Of a DNA stretch of 64,000 nucleotides, positions 48,061 to 56,501 are shown piece after piece. Under the pieces are notes generated by a model, which was not told where the DNA came from, did no database searches, and saw nothing but the letters and a program-made list of their open reading frames with translations. Made by a program: the position numbers and the translations under genes. This DNA is from Oscillospiraceae bacterium. GTDB lineage: Bacteria > Bacillota > Clostridia > Oscillospirales > Oscillospiraceae. The stretch is from NCBI GenBank assembly GCA_015068455.1, contig SVKO01000004.1, forward strand, positions 212,144-276,143. Direction: 5' to 3'. Numbering within the stretch: the stretch's first letter is position 1; every line of letters begins with the position of its first letter.

Positions 48061-48987
48061 TTAAATGATCGGCTGGATGGTCTTGATCTCGTAGGGCGTG
48101 GTCTGGTAGACGTAGTAGTTCAGCCAGTTGTGGTACAGCAGGTTCGCGTGGCTGCGCCAGGAGACCACGGGGGCCTTGGTATCGTCGTCGTCGGGGAAGT
48201 AGTTCTTCGGCACGTCGATGGGCAGGCCCTTGGCCTTATCGCGGTCGTACTCCGCCTTCAGGGTCAGCGGATCGTACTCCGAATGACCGGTGATGAATAC
48301 CTGGCGGCCGCCCTCGGTGGAGATGGCATAGATGCCCGCCTCCTCGGAGGAGGCCAGGATCTTCAGCTTGCTGCAGCGCTCCACGTCCTCCCGGGCGATG
48401 GTGGTATGGCGGGAGTGGGGGACCATGAACACGTCGTCAAAGCCCCGCAGGAGCATGGACGAGCGGCGCTCGACCACATGGGGGAAGATGCCGAAGAGCT
48501 TCTTGTCCAGAGGAATCTTGGGGATGCCATAGTGGTAGTACAGCCCTGCCTGGGCGCCCCAGCAGATGTGGAAGGTGCTGTAGACGTGGGTGCGGCTCCA
48601 CTCCATGATCTGGCAGAGCTCGTTCCAGTATTCCACCTCTTCAAAAGCCAGGTGCTCCACCGGCGCGCCTGTGATAACGAGACCGTCGAAATTCCGATCG
48701 CGCACCTGGTCGAAGGTGGTATAGAACTTCAGCATGTGCTCCTTGGAAGCGTTCTTCGCCTCATGGGTGGAGGTCTGCATCAGCTCCAGCTCCACCTGCA
48801 GGGGGGTGTTGCTCAGAAGGCGGGCAAGCTGGGTCTCGGTGGCGACCTTCGTGGGCATGAGGTTCAGCACCAGGATCTGCAGCGGACGGATATCCTGGGT
48901 CATGGCGCGGGTTTCGGTCATGACGAAGATGTTTTCATCCGTCAGGGTCTGCGTCGCGGGGAGTTCATTCGGAATTCTGATCGGCAT
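48061..48987 (-). CDS. metAA: Homoserine O-acetyltransferase (MetA family)
   Basis: The protein has 308 residues. Catalytic residues are at the standard MetA positions: Cys142 in [10 protein letters not shown], His235 in ITGHSEYD and Glu237. Residue 111 is Glu ([16 protein letters not shown]); in this family Glu111 goes with acetyl-CoA use, while Gly111 goes with succinyl-CoA. The product is therefore O-acetylhomoserine, which matches the preceding O-acetylhomoserine sulfhydrylase gene. It lies 27 bp downstream of metY in the same operon. Confidence 0.93.
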   Translation of the reverse strand: MPIRIPNELPATQTLTDENIFVMTETRAMTQDIRPLQILVLNLMPTKVATETQLARLLSNTPLQVELELMQTSTHEAKNASKEHMLKFYTTFDQVRDRNFDGLVITGAPVEHLAFEEVEYWNELCQIMEWSRTHVYSTFHICWGAQAGLYYHYGIPKIPLDKKLFGIFPHVVERRSSMLLRGFDDVFMVPHSRHTTIAREDVERCSKLKILASSEEAGIYAISTEGGRQVFITGHSEYDPLTLKAEYDRDKAKGLPIDVPKNYFPDDDDTKAPVVSWRSHANLLYHNWLNYYVYQTTPYEIKTIQPII

Positions 48988-49014
48988 GTCGGTTCACTCC
49001 TTTGATGGGTTGAC

Positions 49015-50295
49015 TTATGATTCCAGGGCCTGCTTGAGGTCGGCGATGAGATCCTCCGCGTCCTCGAGACCGCAGGAATAGCGGATGAGGTCCGGGCTGA
49101 CGCCGGCGGCGGTGAGCTCCTGGTCGTTCATCTGGCGATGGGTGGCGCTGGCGGGATGCAGGCAGCAGGTGCGCGCATCGGCCACATGGGTCTCGATGGC
49201 GGCGACCTTCAGGTTGGCCATGACGCGCTCGGCGGCGGCTCTGCCGCCCTTCACGCCGAAGCTGACCACGCCGCAGGAGCCGTTGGGCAGATACTTCTGA
49301 CCGAGCTCATAGTATTTATCGCCGGGCAGGCCGCAGTACTGCACCCAGGCCACGTTGTCATGGCCCTGCAGGAACTGCGCCACGGCCAGACCGTTCTCGC
49401 AGTGGCGCTTCATGCGCACATGCAGGCTTTCCAGGCCGAGGTTCAGATAGAAAGCGTTCTGGGGGGACTGGATGGAGCCGAAGTCGCGCATGAGCTGGGC
49501 GGTGGCCTTGGTGATGTAGGCGCCCTCGAGGCCGAAGCGCTCGGTGTAGGTCACGCCGTGATAGCTTTCGTCGGGGGTGCACAGGCCGGGGAAGCGGTAG
49601 GGATACTTCGTCCAGTCAAATTTGCCGGAATCCACGATGCAGCCGCCGACGCCCACGCCGTGGCCGTCCATATACTTGGTGGTGGAATGGGTGACGATGT
49701 CCGCGCCCCACTCGAAGGGACGGCAGTTGACGGGGGTGGCGAAGGTATTGTCGATGATCAGGGGCACGCCGTGGCGATGGGCGGCGTTGGCGAAGCGCTC
49801 GATGTCCAGCACCGTCAGGGCGGGGTTGGCGATGGTCTCGCCGAACACGGCCTTGGTATTGGGCTGGAAGGCGGCTTCGAGCTCTTCATCCGTGGCGTCG
49901 GGGGAGACGAAGGTGAAGGAGATGCCCATGCGCTTCATGGTGACGGCGAAAAGATTGTAGGTGCCGCCGTAGATGGTGGAAGAGCTGACCACATGGTCGC
50001 CGGCGGAAGCAATGTTGAACACGCTGTAGAAGCTGGCAGCCTGACCGGAGGAGGTCAGCATGGCGGCGGTGCCGCCCTCGAGGGCCGCGATCTTGGCCGC
50101 GACATAGTCGTTGGTGGGGTTCTGCAGGCGGGTGTAGAAATAGCCGCTGGCCTCCAGGTCAAAGAGCTTGCCCATGTCGGAGCTGGTGGCGTATTTGAAC
50201 GTGGTGCTCTGGACGATGGGGATCTGTCTGGGTTCGCCGTTGCCGGGGGTGTAGCCGCCCTGGACGCAGCGAGTGCCGATTCTTTGTTCTGCCAT
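49015..50295 (-). CDS. metY: O-acetylhomoserine sulfhydrylase (Cys/Met metabolism PLP enzyme)
   Basis: The protein has 426 residues. The PLP lysine is in HSTTKYMDGHG, preceded by LIIDNTFATP; the N-terminus IGTRCVQGGYTPGNGEPRQIPIVQSTTFKY is typical of MetY. It converts O-acetylhomoserine and sulfide to homocysteine. The downstream metA makes the substrate, so the two genes form a direct-sulfhydrylation route to methionine. The operon is read from a promoter at about 50500, through a Met/Cys-rich leader peptide and a terminator hairpin. Confidence 0.95.
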   Translation of the reverse strand: MAEQRIGTRCVQGGYTPGNGEPRQIPIVQSTTFKYATSSDMGKLFDLEASGYFYTRLQNPTNDYVAAKIAALEGGTAAMLTSSGQAASFYSVFNIASAGDHVVSSSTIYGGTYNLFAVTMKRMGISFTFVSPDATDEELEAAFQPNTKAVFGETIANPALTVLDIERFANAAHRHGVPLIIDNTFATPVNCRPFEWGADIVTHSTTKYMDGHGVGVGGCIVDSGKFDWTKYPYRFPGLCTPDESYHGVTYTERFGLEGAYITKATAQLMRDFGSIQSPQNAFYLNLGLESLHVRMKRHCENGLAVAQFLQGHDNVAWVQYCGLPGDKYYELGQKYLPNGSCGVVSFGVKGGRAAAERVMANLKVAAIETHVADARTCCLHPASATHRQMNDQELTAAGVSPDLIRYSCGLEDAEDLIADLKQALES

Positions 50296-50354
50296 GATGA
50301 TTCTCCTTTGCAGTTTTTCGCCGTGTCCGGCGGAATTGACGTGATTCGGGCGAC

Positions 50355-50388
50355 AAAAAAGCGGTCATGGCAACGCACCATAACCGCC
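50355..50388 (-). terminator. Attenuator terminator in the metY leader
   Basis: On the minus strand GCGGTTATGG pairs with CCATGACCGC (50378-50387 with 50361-50370, one G-U) and is followed by T6, about 60 nt before metY. Its 5' arm region GGCGGT (50383-50388) can instead pair with ACCGCC (50429-50434) inside the leader ORF, giving an antiterminator. Confidence 0.8.
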
Positions 50389-50410
50389 TTCGTTCATTCC
50401 CTTGAAAAGC

Positions 50411-50473
50411 TCAAAGGGCGTTCACGCAGGCGGTGTCGCACATCATCATAACAGCACGATGGATCATATTCAT
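50411..50473 (-). CDS. Met/Cys-rich leader peptide of the metY operon
   Basis: A 20-codon ORF (MNMIHRAVMMMCDTACVNAL) has an excellent aaaggagg ribosome site and a TGA stop. Five of 20 residues are Met, with MMMC in a row, and two are Cys, the end products or sulfur source of the downstream pathway. The ACCGCC that can form an antiterminator lies two codons after the MMMC run. A ribosome stalled on Met or Cys codons would leave it free or cover it depending on position. Function as an attenuation peptide is inferred. Confidence 0.78.
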   Translation of the reverse strand: MNMIHRAVMMMCDTACVNAL

Positions 50474-50500
50474 GACGCCGCCCTCCTTTGAGTTTTCTTT

Positions 50501-50529
50501 ATTCTATCCGGCTTTTGTCCGTTTGTCAA
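50501..50529 (-). promoter_or_regulatory. Promoter of the metY-metA operon
   Basis: On the minus strand, TTGACA (50524-50529), 17 bp, TAGAAT (50501-50506); the predicted start is about 20 nt before the leader peptide. Confidence 0.78.
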
Positions 50530-50589
50530 GCAAAATCGCACGAATTGGCGAAAACGGACCCGGGACGGCGGACCGCGTGGGTTTTTATG

Positions 50590-50618
50590 TTGTTTTCTGT
50601 GTCTTCCTATGATATAAT
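50590..50618 (+). promoter_or_regulatory. Promoter of the DivIVA-like gene
   Basis: TTGTTT (50590-50595), 17 bp, TATAAT (50613-50618), about 29 bp before the start codon. Confidence 0.65.
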
Positions 50619-50646
50619 ATACAAAATCATAATGGGGGCGTATGTC

Positions 50647-51186
50647 ATGGAAAAACAAAGCTATTCCTTCCGATCCTCTCTGCATGGATTCAACCGCGCA
50701 GACGTCATCGATTTTCTTGAAAAACTCAGTGCATCCCATGAGACGGAACTTCGTGAAAGGGATGAGGAGCTTCGTATCCTGCGTGAGGAACTGGCGGATG
50801 CAAAATCCTCCCTGGAGCTGGCGCAGACGGAGATCGACCTGTTCCGCATCGGCGAAGAGACTGCGCCCGAAGAGGCGCCGGTCCCGCAGCAGGACGGGCC
50901 CGAGCAGTCCGATCCGAACCGGGAGCTGGAGGCTTACCGCCGCGCCGAGCGATATGAGCGCGAGGCGAAGGCCCGGGCGGAAAAGCTTTGCTCCGACGCA
51001 TCCGACGCCGTCAGGCAGGCGGGCGTCCAGCTGGAGGACCGGCAGGCCAAGATGTACAGCGCCACGGACGCTCTGAGCGCCGATTTTGCAGCATTGCAGG
51101 CAGCGGTATCCGAAATGTTGGGCGAGATGAGCAACACACGCGACCGGCTGGCCCGGATGGAGCAGGATCTGGTCGCGGAGGACTGA
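50647..51186 (+). CDS. DivIVA-like coiled-coil protein
   Basis: The protein has 179 residues from ATG 50647. The N-terminus (YSFRSSLHGFNRADVIDFLEKLSASHETEL) has the DivIVA/GpsB pattern, with a Phe-rich loop followed by the start of a coiled coil. The centre is Pro/Glu-rich (APEEAPVPQQDGPEQ), and a second coiled coil ends the protein. DivIVA-type proteins mark curved membrane or division sites; this one is divergent and its role is unknown. The HerA-like ATPase gene follows after 18 bp. Confidence 0.75.
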   Translation: MEKQSYSFRSSLHGFNRADVIDFLEKLSASHETELRERDEELRILREELADAKSSLELAQTEIDLFRIGEETAPEEAPVPQQDGPEQSDPNRELEAYRRAERYEREAKARAEKLCSDASDAVRQAGVQLEDRQAKMYSATDALSADFAALQAAVSEMLGEMSNTRDRLARMEQDLVAED

Positions 51187-51204
51187 CAGAAACGGAGCGG
51201 AGCC

Positions 51205-52725
51205 ATGTACGAAAACGGGAAAATCTATATGGGTCTGGCGGAAGGGGAGAAGGTCTACATGCACCTGTCCCAGGCCAACCGCCACGGCCTGATCGCCGGC
51301 GCCAGCGGCACCGGCAAGACCGTCACCATGAAGGTGATGGCCGAGGCCTTTTCCGACGCCGGCGTTCCGGTGTTCCTGTGCGACGTCAAAGGTGACGTCT
51401 CCGGTCTGGCCGTGCCCGGCGACGACAGCGAAGGGATGCGCAAACGCATCGAAAAGTTCGGCATCCGCGACAGCTTTTCCTATCACGGCTATCCCGTGTG
51501 CTTTTGGGATATCTATGCCCGGGGCGGCCACCCTGTACGCACCACCGTGTCGGATATGGGACCGGAGATCCTGGCCCGGATCATGGGCCTGACGGAGATC
51601 CAGGAGGGCGTACTCAACATCATCTTCCGTATCGCCGACGATCACGGCCTGAAGATCCTGGATCTGAAGGATCTGCGCGCGGTCATCAATTATGTATCCC
51701 AGAACCGGAAGGAATACTCCCTGGAATACGGCAACATTGCCGCCCAGTCCATCGGCGCCATCACCCGGGCCCTCATCCCGCTGGAGGATCAGGGGGCGGA
51801 GCAGTTCTTCGGCGAAATGGCCCTGGACTTTAACGACTGGATGTGCCGGGACGCCGAGGGCAGGGGAGTGATCAACATCCTCCACAGCGTGGACGTCATC
51901 AAATACCCCAAGCTCTATGCCATGTTCCTGCTTTGGATGATGGCGGAGCTGTTTGAGAATCTGCCCGAGGTGGGCGACGGGGAGAAGCCGAAGATGGTCT
52001 TTTTCTTCGACGAGGCCCATCTGCTGTTCAGCAATTCGCCCAAGGCCCTGGTGGCCAAGATCGAGCAGGTGGTCAAGCTGATCCGCTCCAAGGGCGTCGG
52101 CGTCTACTTTGTCACCCAGTCCCCCTCGGACATTCCCGATACCGTGCTGGCCCAGCTGTCGAACCGTGTGCAGCATGCCCTGCGGGCCTATACGCCGGCA
52201 GAGCAGAAGGCGGTGCGCGTGGCCGCGTCCACCTTCCGCGCCAATCCCAGGTTCCGCACCGAGGACGTTATTATGAATCTGGGCACCGGCGAGGCGCTGA
52301 CCTCCTTCCTGGATGAGGACGGCGTCCCCCAGATCGTGCAGGACACGGCGATCATCTGCCCCCAGTCCCGGATGGCGCCCTGCGAGCAGAGCGTCCGCGA
52401 GGAAATCATCCGCCAGTCCCGGTTTGCCACGAAGTATAATGAACCCATAGACAACGAAAGCGCCTATGAGCTTCTGGCCCGGGAGGCGGCACGCCAGGCC
52501 GAACTCGAGGAGATCGAGCGCCAGAAGGCGGAGCTGGCCGCAGAGCAGGCCAGGCTGGAGAAGGAAAAGGAGAAGCTCGAAAAGGCGAAGCAAAAGGAAG
52601 AGGAAAAGAAAGAAGCCGAAAAAAAGAGAAAAGCTGAGCGCAGAAAGAACAAGATCGAGTCCCAGCTCATCTCCACCGGCGGGCGTCTGCTGCGCCGCGG
52701 TCTGCTGAACATTCTGAAATTTTGA
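51205..52725 (+). CDS. HerA-like ATPase (DUF853/YjgR family)
   Basis: The protein has 506 residues. The FtsK/HerA-type ATPase has Walker A GASGTGKTVTMKVM, Walker B VFFFDEAHLLF, a VTQSPSDIPD sensor segment and the arginine finger region NRVQHALRAYTPAEQKAVR. A Lys/Glu-rich coiled coil of about 70 residues (ELEEIERQKAELAAEQARLEKEKEKLEKAKQ...) precedes the end. DUF853 proteins are related to DNA-pumping ATPases but their function is uncertain. It probably shares an operon with the DivIVA-like gene. Confidence 0.9.
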   Translation: MYENGKIYMGLAEGEKVYMHLSQANRHGLIAGASGTGKTVTMKVMAEAFSDAGVPVFLCDVKGDVSGLAVPGDDSEGMRKRIEKFGIRDSFSYHGYPVCFWDIYARGGHPVRTTVSDMGPEILARIMGLTEIQEGVLNIIFRIADDHGLKILDLKDLRAVINYVSQNRKEYSLEYGNIAAQSIGAITRALIPLEDQGAEQFFGEMALDFNDWMCRDAEGRGVINILHSVDVIKYPKLYAMFLLWMMAELFENLPEVGDGEKPKMVFFFDEAHLLFSNSPKALVAKIEQVVKLIRSKGVGVYFVTQSPSDIPDTVLAQLSNRVQHALRAYTPAEQKAVRVAASTFRANPRFRTEDVIMNLGTGEALTSFLDEDGVPQIVQDTAIICPQSRMAPCEQSVREEIIRQSRFATKYNEPIDNESAYELLAREAARQAELEEIERQKAELAAEQARLEKEKEKLEKAKQKEEEKKEAEKKRKAERRKNKIESQLISTGGRLLRRGLLNILKF

Positions 52726-52753
52726 ATGTTTTGCAAACATTCTCGGTTTTTAT

Positions 52754-52782
52754 TTGCTTTTTTCCAAAATCTATGCTATCAT
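52754..52782 (+). promoter_or_regulatory. Promoter of the phosphodiester glycosidase gene
   Basis: TTGCTT (52754-52759), 17 bp, TATCAT (52777-52782). Confidence 0.55.
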
Positions 52783-52829
52783 ACGATAACTGCGTTTTAA
52801 AGTGAATCACGGAAGGAGGTCCTCTTCTC

Positions 52830-54125
52830 TTGAGCGTAAAGCTTTTCGGCAATTCCCGCGCCCCGCGCCTGCAGAAGGACGTCAAAAAGAAGACCAAGAC
52901 AAAAACAAAGCGAACGGTTCTGGATCGGATCGTCAGCCTGTTTTTGGTGCTGGTCACCCTGGAGGCCATGTACTGCACGGTGGCGTTTTCTAATATTCCC
53001 ATCATCGCTGACTATCGTACCCGGTTCATCGCAACGGCCATGGAAACCATGCGGCATCGTTGGCTGGCCACGGCGTTCTTCCCGCCCGCGGTGGTCAAGG
53101 CGGTGACCGATCAGATGGCCGCCACCCAGGAGGCCCAGATCGGCGTCAACTCCGAATGGAACAAAGGCACAAAGCTGGACGAGACCGCGAAAGCGGCGGC
53201 CGATGAGGAGGAAGAGGAGAACCCCGAGGATCAGCTGCCCGAAGATCAGAAAGCATTCTTCGAGCTGTTCAGCGAGATCGATTTCGACTCCATGCAGACC
53301 TACGTCAAGCGTCACCCCGAGGTCGTTGCCCGGGGTTGGGATAAAATCAAGATCAACGAGTCCGACACCGACTCCGACGGCGTGGACATCCTCACTACCC
53401 AGGGCGACCGGGTGCTGGCTCTGGACGTGAAGAATGCGGTCCTTCTGATCCGCGTTACCGGCAGCGGCTACCGCGGCGTGCTGGCCCTGGCCAAGGATCC
53501 GGCCCGCGTAAGCATTCAGGTGGCGTCTTCTCTGGGTTCCTACGGCGAAGTGGCCGGGGACATCGCCGAGGCACACGACGGCATCCTCGCCATGACTGCC
53601 AGCGGCTTCATCGACAACGGCGGCGCCGGCAACGGCGGCATCCTGGCGGGCTACGCCATGTGCGACGGCGAGGAATACGGCAGAGAGCATATGGGCTGGA
53701 GCTACAAGCGCGCCGAGCTGCACAAGGACAACCTGCTCTATATCACCGACGCCCAGGCCGAGGTCCATCCGGACACCACCGACGCGGTGGAGTTCATGCC
53801 CGCGCTGATCGTCGACGGCGAGGTGCTGGTGGATGAAACCAACTTCTGGAACGCCATCAACCCCCGTGCCGTCATCGGTCAGAATGCCAACCACGACATC
53901 ATGATGCTTGTCATCGAAGGCCGGCAGTACAACTCGCTGGGCACCGGCGTCGTGGAATGCGCCGCGATCCTGCATCGCTACGACTGCATGCAGGCAATGA
54001 ACCTCGACGGCGGCTCCTCCGCCATCATGTGGTATGACGGTGAATACGTCACCCGCTGCGGCAACAACGCCCTGCCCGAGGGCCGCACGCTGCCCAACGC
54101 CTTCGTCTATAAGGCGGCCGACTGA
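52830..54125 (+). CDS. Membrane-anchored phosphodiester glycosidase (NAGPA domain) protein
   Basis: The protein has 431 residues from TTG 52830, with ggaaggaggt upstream. A basic cytoplasmic N-terminus (KKKTKTKTKRTVLDR) is followed by one membrane helix (IVSLFLVLVTLEAMYCTVAF); the rest is extracytoplasmic. The C-terminal NAGPA domain has the hallmark AMNLDGGSSAIMWYDG, plus ALIVDGEVLVDE and NPRAVIGQNANHDIMMLVIEGR. Members cleave N-acetylglucosamine phosphodiesters or related sugars in cell-wall polymers. A short acidic linker (EEEEENPEDQLPEDQ) is near residue 130. A terminator follows. Confidence 0.9.
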   Translation: MSVKLFGNSRAPRLQKDVKKKTKTKTKRTVLDRIVSLFLVLVTLEAMYCTVAFSNIPIIADYRTRFIATAMETMRHRWLATAFFPPAVVKAVTDQMAATQEAQIGVNSEWNKGTKLDETAKAAADEEEEENPEDQLPEDQKAFFELFSEIDFDSMQTYVKRHPEVVARGWDKIKINESDTDSDGVDILTTQGDRVLALDVKNAVLLIRVTGSGYRGVLALAKDPARVSIQVASSLGSYGEVAGDIAEAHDGILAMTASGFIDNGGAGNGGILAGYAMCDGEEYGREHMGWSYKRAELHKDNLLYITDAQAEVHPDTTDAVEFMPALIVDGEVLVDETNFWNAINPRAVIGQNANHDIMMLVIEGRQYNSLGTGVVECAAILHRYDCMQAMNLDGGSSAIMWYDGEYVTRCGNNALPEGRTLPNAFVYKAAD

Positions 54126-54138
54126 GCATGGAAATGAT

Positions 54139-54180
54139 ACGGCAAAACTTCCGGTGAATCCGGAGTTTTGCCGTATTTTT
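54139..54180 (+). terminator. Rho-independent terminator after the glycosidase gene
   Basis: CGGCAAAACTTCCGG pairs with CCGGAGTTTTGCCG (one extra T) and is followed by a T tract. Confidence 0.85.
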
Positions 54181-54203
54181 CATCGGCTTTCGCGCATTAC
54201 AGA

Positions 54204-54232
54204 TTGACAAGCCCCCGGCGCTTCGGTATAAT
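54204..54232 (+). promoter_or_regulatory. Strong promoter of the NifU-like/GGGtGRT operon
   Basis: Perfect TTGACA (54204-54209), 17 bp, perfect TATAAT (54227-54232). The leader of about 75 nt has no recognised element. Confidence 0.85.
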
Positions 54233-54315
54233 ATGAGCGGATTTACGGGCAGCAGTCTCTGCGCCCGATCTTTCGTCTGAAACCAGTCGAAATTATTATG
54301 GAAAGGAATTTTGCC

Positions 54316-55008
54316 ATGATTTATACCACTGAAGTACAGCATATGTGCCCCATCGCAAAGGGCGCATATCACGGCCCCGCGCCCATTCCCGAGGAGGGCA
54401 AGTGGGTCCAGGCAAAGCAGATCAGCGACATCTCCGGCTTCACCCATGGTATCGGCTGGTGCGCACCCCAGCAGGGCGCCTGCAAGCTGACGCTGAACGT
54501 GAAGGACGGCATCATCGAGGAAGCCCTGGTCGAAACTATCGGCTGCTCCGGCATGACCCATTCCGCCGCCATGGCCTCCGAGATCCTCATCGGCAAGACC
54601 CTGCTTGAGGCGCTCAACACCGACCTGGTGTGCGACGCCATCAACACCGCCATGCGCGAGCTGTTTCTGCAGATCGTCTACGGCCGCACCCAGAGCGCCT
54701 TCTCCGAGGGCGGCCTGAGCGTCGGCGCCTCCATGGAGGATCTGGGCAAGGGCCTGCGCAGCCAGGTCGGCACCATGTTCGCCACCCGCGAAAAGGGCCC
54801 CCGCTATCTGGAGATGGCCGAGGGCTACGTCACCCGCGTCGCTCTGAACGAGCAGAGCGAGATCTGCGGCTACGAGTTCGTCCACCTTGGCAAGATGATG
54901 GACTTCATCAAGAAGGGCATCGAGCCCGCTGAGGCACTGGAGAAGGCGAAGGGCCACTACGGCCAGTTCGACGGTGCTGCCAAGTATGTCGACCCGCGTC
55001 AGGAATAA
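54316..55008 (+). CDS. NifU/IscU-like iron-sulfur scaffold protein partner of GGGtGRT
   Basis: The protein has 230 residues from ATG 54316 with aaagga at 8 nt; an ATG at 54298 lacks a ribosome site. The core resembles an IscU-type scaffold: KLTLNVKDGIIEEALVETIGCSGMTHSAAMASEILIGKTLLEAL. Further cysteines are in HMCPIAKG, GWCAPQQGAC, LVCDAI and EICGYE. Anaerobes encode such a protein next to a GGGtGRT protein, as here. The biochemical role of the pair is unknown; Fe-S binding is likely. A consensus promoter and GC-biased codons suggest high expression. Confidence 0.85.
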   Translation: MIYTTEVQHMCPIAKGAYHGPAPIPEEGKWVQAKQISDISGFTHGIGWCAPQQGACKLTLNVKDGIIEEALVETIGCSGMTHSAAMASEILIGKTLLEALNTDLVCDAINTAMRELFLQIVYGRTQSAFSEGGLSVGASMEDLGKGLRSQVGTMFATREKGPRYLEMAEGYVTRVALNEQSEICGYEFVHLGKMMDFIKKGIEPAEALEKAKGHYGQFDGAAKYVDPRQE

Positions 55009-55020
55009 GGAGGAGAGACT

Positions 55021-56022
55021 ATGGCACTGTTTGAAAGCTACGAAAGAAGAATCGATAAAATCAACGGCGTCCTGGCCAAGTACGGCATCGGCTCCATCGA
55101 GGAATGCCGCGAGATCTGCAAGGAAGCCGGCTTCGATCCCTATGAGATCGTCAAGGGCATCCAGCCCATCTGCTTCGAGAACGCATGCTGGGCCTACTGC
55201 ATGGGCGCAGCCATCGCCCTCAAGTCCGGCGTGACCAACGCCGCCGACGCCGCCGAAGCCATCGGCATCGGCCTGCAGGCCTTCTGCATCGACGGCTCCG
55301 TCGCCGAGGACCGCAAGGTCGGCATCGGCCACGGCCGCCTGGGCGCCATGCTCCTTCGCGACGACACCAAGTGCTTCGCCTTCCTGGCCGGCCACGAGTC
55401 CTTCGCCGCCGCCGAGGGCGCCATCGGCATCGTCCGCAACGCCAACAAGGCCCGCAAGGAGCCCCTGCGCGTCATCCTGAACGGTCTGGGCAAGGACGCA
55501 GCTCAGATCATCTCCCGCATCAACGGCTTCACCTACGTGCAGACCCAGTTCGACTACTTCACCGGCGAGCTGAAGGTCGTGCGTGAGATCCCCTATTCCA
55601 CCACCGAGCGTGCCAACGTCCGCTGCTACGGCGCCGACGACGTCCGCGAGGGCGTGGCCATCATGCACTCCGAGGGCGTGGACGTTTCCATCACCGGCAA
55701 CTCCACCAACCCCACCCGCTTCCAGCATCCCGTGGCCGGCACCTATAAGAAGGAATGTGTCGAGCAGGGCAAGAAGTACTTCTCCGTCGCCTCCGGCGGC
55801 GGCACGGGCCGCACCCTGCATCCGGACAACATGGCCGCCGGTCCCGCCTCCTACGGCATGACCGACACCATGGGCCGCATGCACTCCGACGCCCAGTTCG
55901 CCGGCTCCTCCTCCGTGCCCGCCCACGTCGAGATGATGGGCTTCCTGGGCATGGGCAACAACCCCATGGTCGGCGCCACCGTCGCCGTGGCTGTTGCCGT
56001 CGGCGAGGCCGTCAAGGGCTGA
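55021..56022 (+). CDS. GGGtGRT protein
   Basis: The protein has 333 residues; aaggaggag precedes the ATG, and the gap to the upstream gene is 12 bp. The name-giving motif is SVASGGGTGRTLHPDNMAAGPASYGMTDT. Other conserved parts are RRIDKINGVLAKYGIGSIEECREICKEAG and VDVSITGNSTNPTRFQHPVAGTYKKEC. The family is common in strict anaerobes and paired with the NifU-like gene, but its reaction is not known. Several cysteines (CFENACWAYC) could bind a metal cluster. A strong terminator closes the operon. Confidence 0.92.
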   Translation: MALFESYERRIDKINGVLAKYGIGSIEECREICKEAGFDPYEIVKGIQPICFENACWAYCMGAAIALKSGVTNAADAAEAIGIGLQAFCIDGSVAEDRKVGIGHGRLGAMLLRDDTKCFAFLAGHESFAAAEGAIGIVRNANKARKEPLRVILNGLGKDAAQIISRINGFTYVQTQFDYFTGELKVVREIPYSTTERANVRCYGADDVREGVAIMHSEGVDVSITGNSTNPTRFQHPVAGTYKKECVEQGKKYFSVASGGGTGRTLHPDNMAAGPASYGMTDTMGRMHSDAQFAGSSSVPAHVEMMGFLGMGNNPMVGATVAVAVAVGEAVKG

Positions 56023-56053
56023 TCCCTTTCATCATTTTAAATTCAATCTTTGC

Positions 56054-56085
56054 AAAAACCTCCCGGTTTGGCCGGGAGGTTTTTT
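56054..56085 (+). terminator. Rho-independent terminator after the GGGtGRT gene
   Basis: AAAAACCTCCCGG pairs with CCGGGAGGTTTTT across a short loop, and T continues. Confidence 0.92.
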
Positions 56086-56226
56086 GCATGAAGGGGGCGT
56101 ATCCCAGAAAAAAACTTGAAAAACGATAAGCAGCGGAGCCCGGCTGCCCCGCAGCCGCACTTCGGCGGCAGGGAAGTGCCATGCCTTTTTCACAGAAGCG
56201 TTTATACAAAAATTGGAATTTGTATA

Positions 56227-56255
56227 TTGACTGGTATTGTCTGAAATGATAAAAT
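56227..56255 (+). promoter_or_regulatory. Possible promoter upstream of the GH3 gene
   Basis: TTGACT (56227-56232), 17 bp, TAAAAT (56250-56255) in a clearly A/T-rich stretch. The leader to the ATG would be about 240 nt. The 56086-56501 stretch holds this, the repeat pair at 56300 and no convincing gene. Confidence 0.5.
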
Positions 56256-56299
56256 TTTATTAAGCTAATTCTATTGTATTATGTAGAATAGCCAAGAAA

Positions 56300-56349
56300 T
56301 CCTGAATTTGAGGGAGGCATATACACCATTCCTGAAGTTGAGGGAGGCA
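56300..56349 (+). repeat. Pair of 20-bp direct repeats upstream of the GH3 gene
   Basis: TCCTGAANTTGAGGGAGGCA occurs at 56300-56319 and 56330-56349, one base different, 30 bp apart (about three helical turns). The spacing suits cooperative binding of a regulator; the repeats would lie in the transcribed leader. Confidence 0.6.
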
Positions 56350-56501
56350 AAAGCATCAGCTTTCATTGATCAGACAGGAGGGATATAGCGGCATTATTGT
56401 TTCACGGTGAACTGAAAAGGGAACGGATGGATGTGCGGGGAGAAAACGACGGCACTGCAGCTTCCGTTGCAGCCGTACCCCGCGGAAAGGAAAGCAGATT
56501 T

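Noticed and set aside
50296..50480. SAM riboswitch or T-box upstream of metY
   Set aside because: No S-box kink-turn core or T-box sequence was recognised; the region is filled by the leader ORF and one terminator.
56012..56209. A 65-codon minus-strand ORF after the GGGtGRT gene
   Set aside because: It covers the terminator hairpin and has no ribosome site or recognisable pattern.
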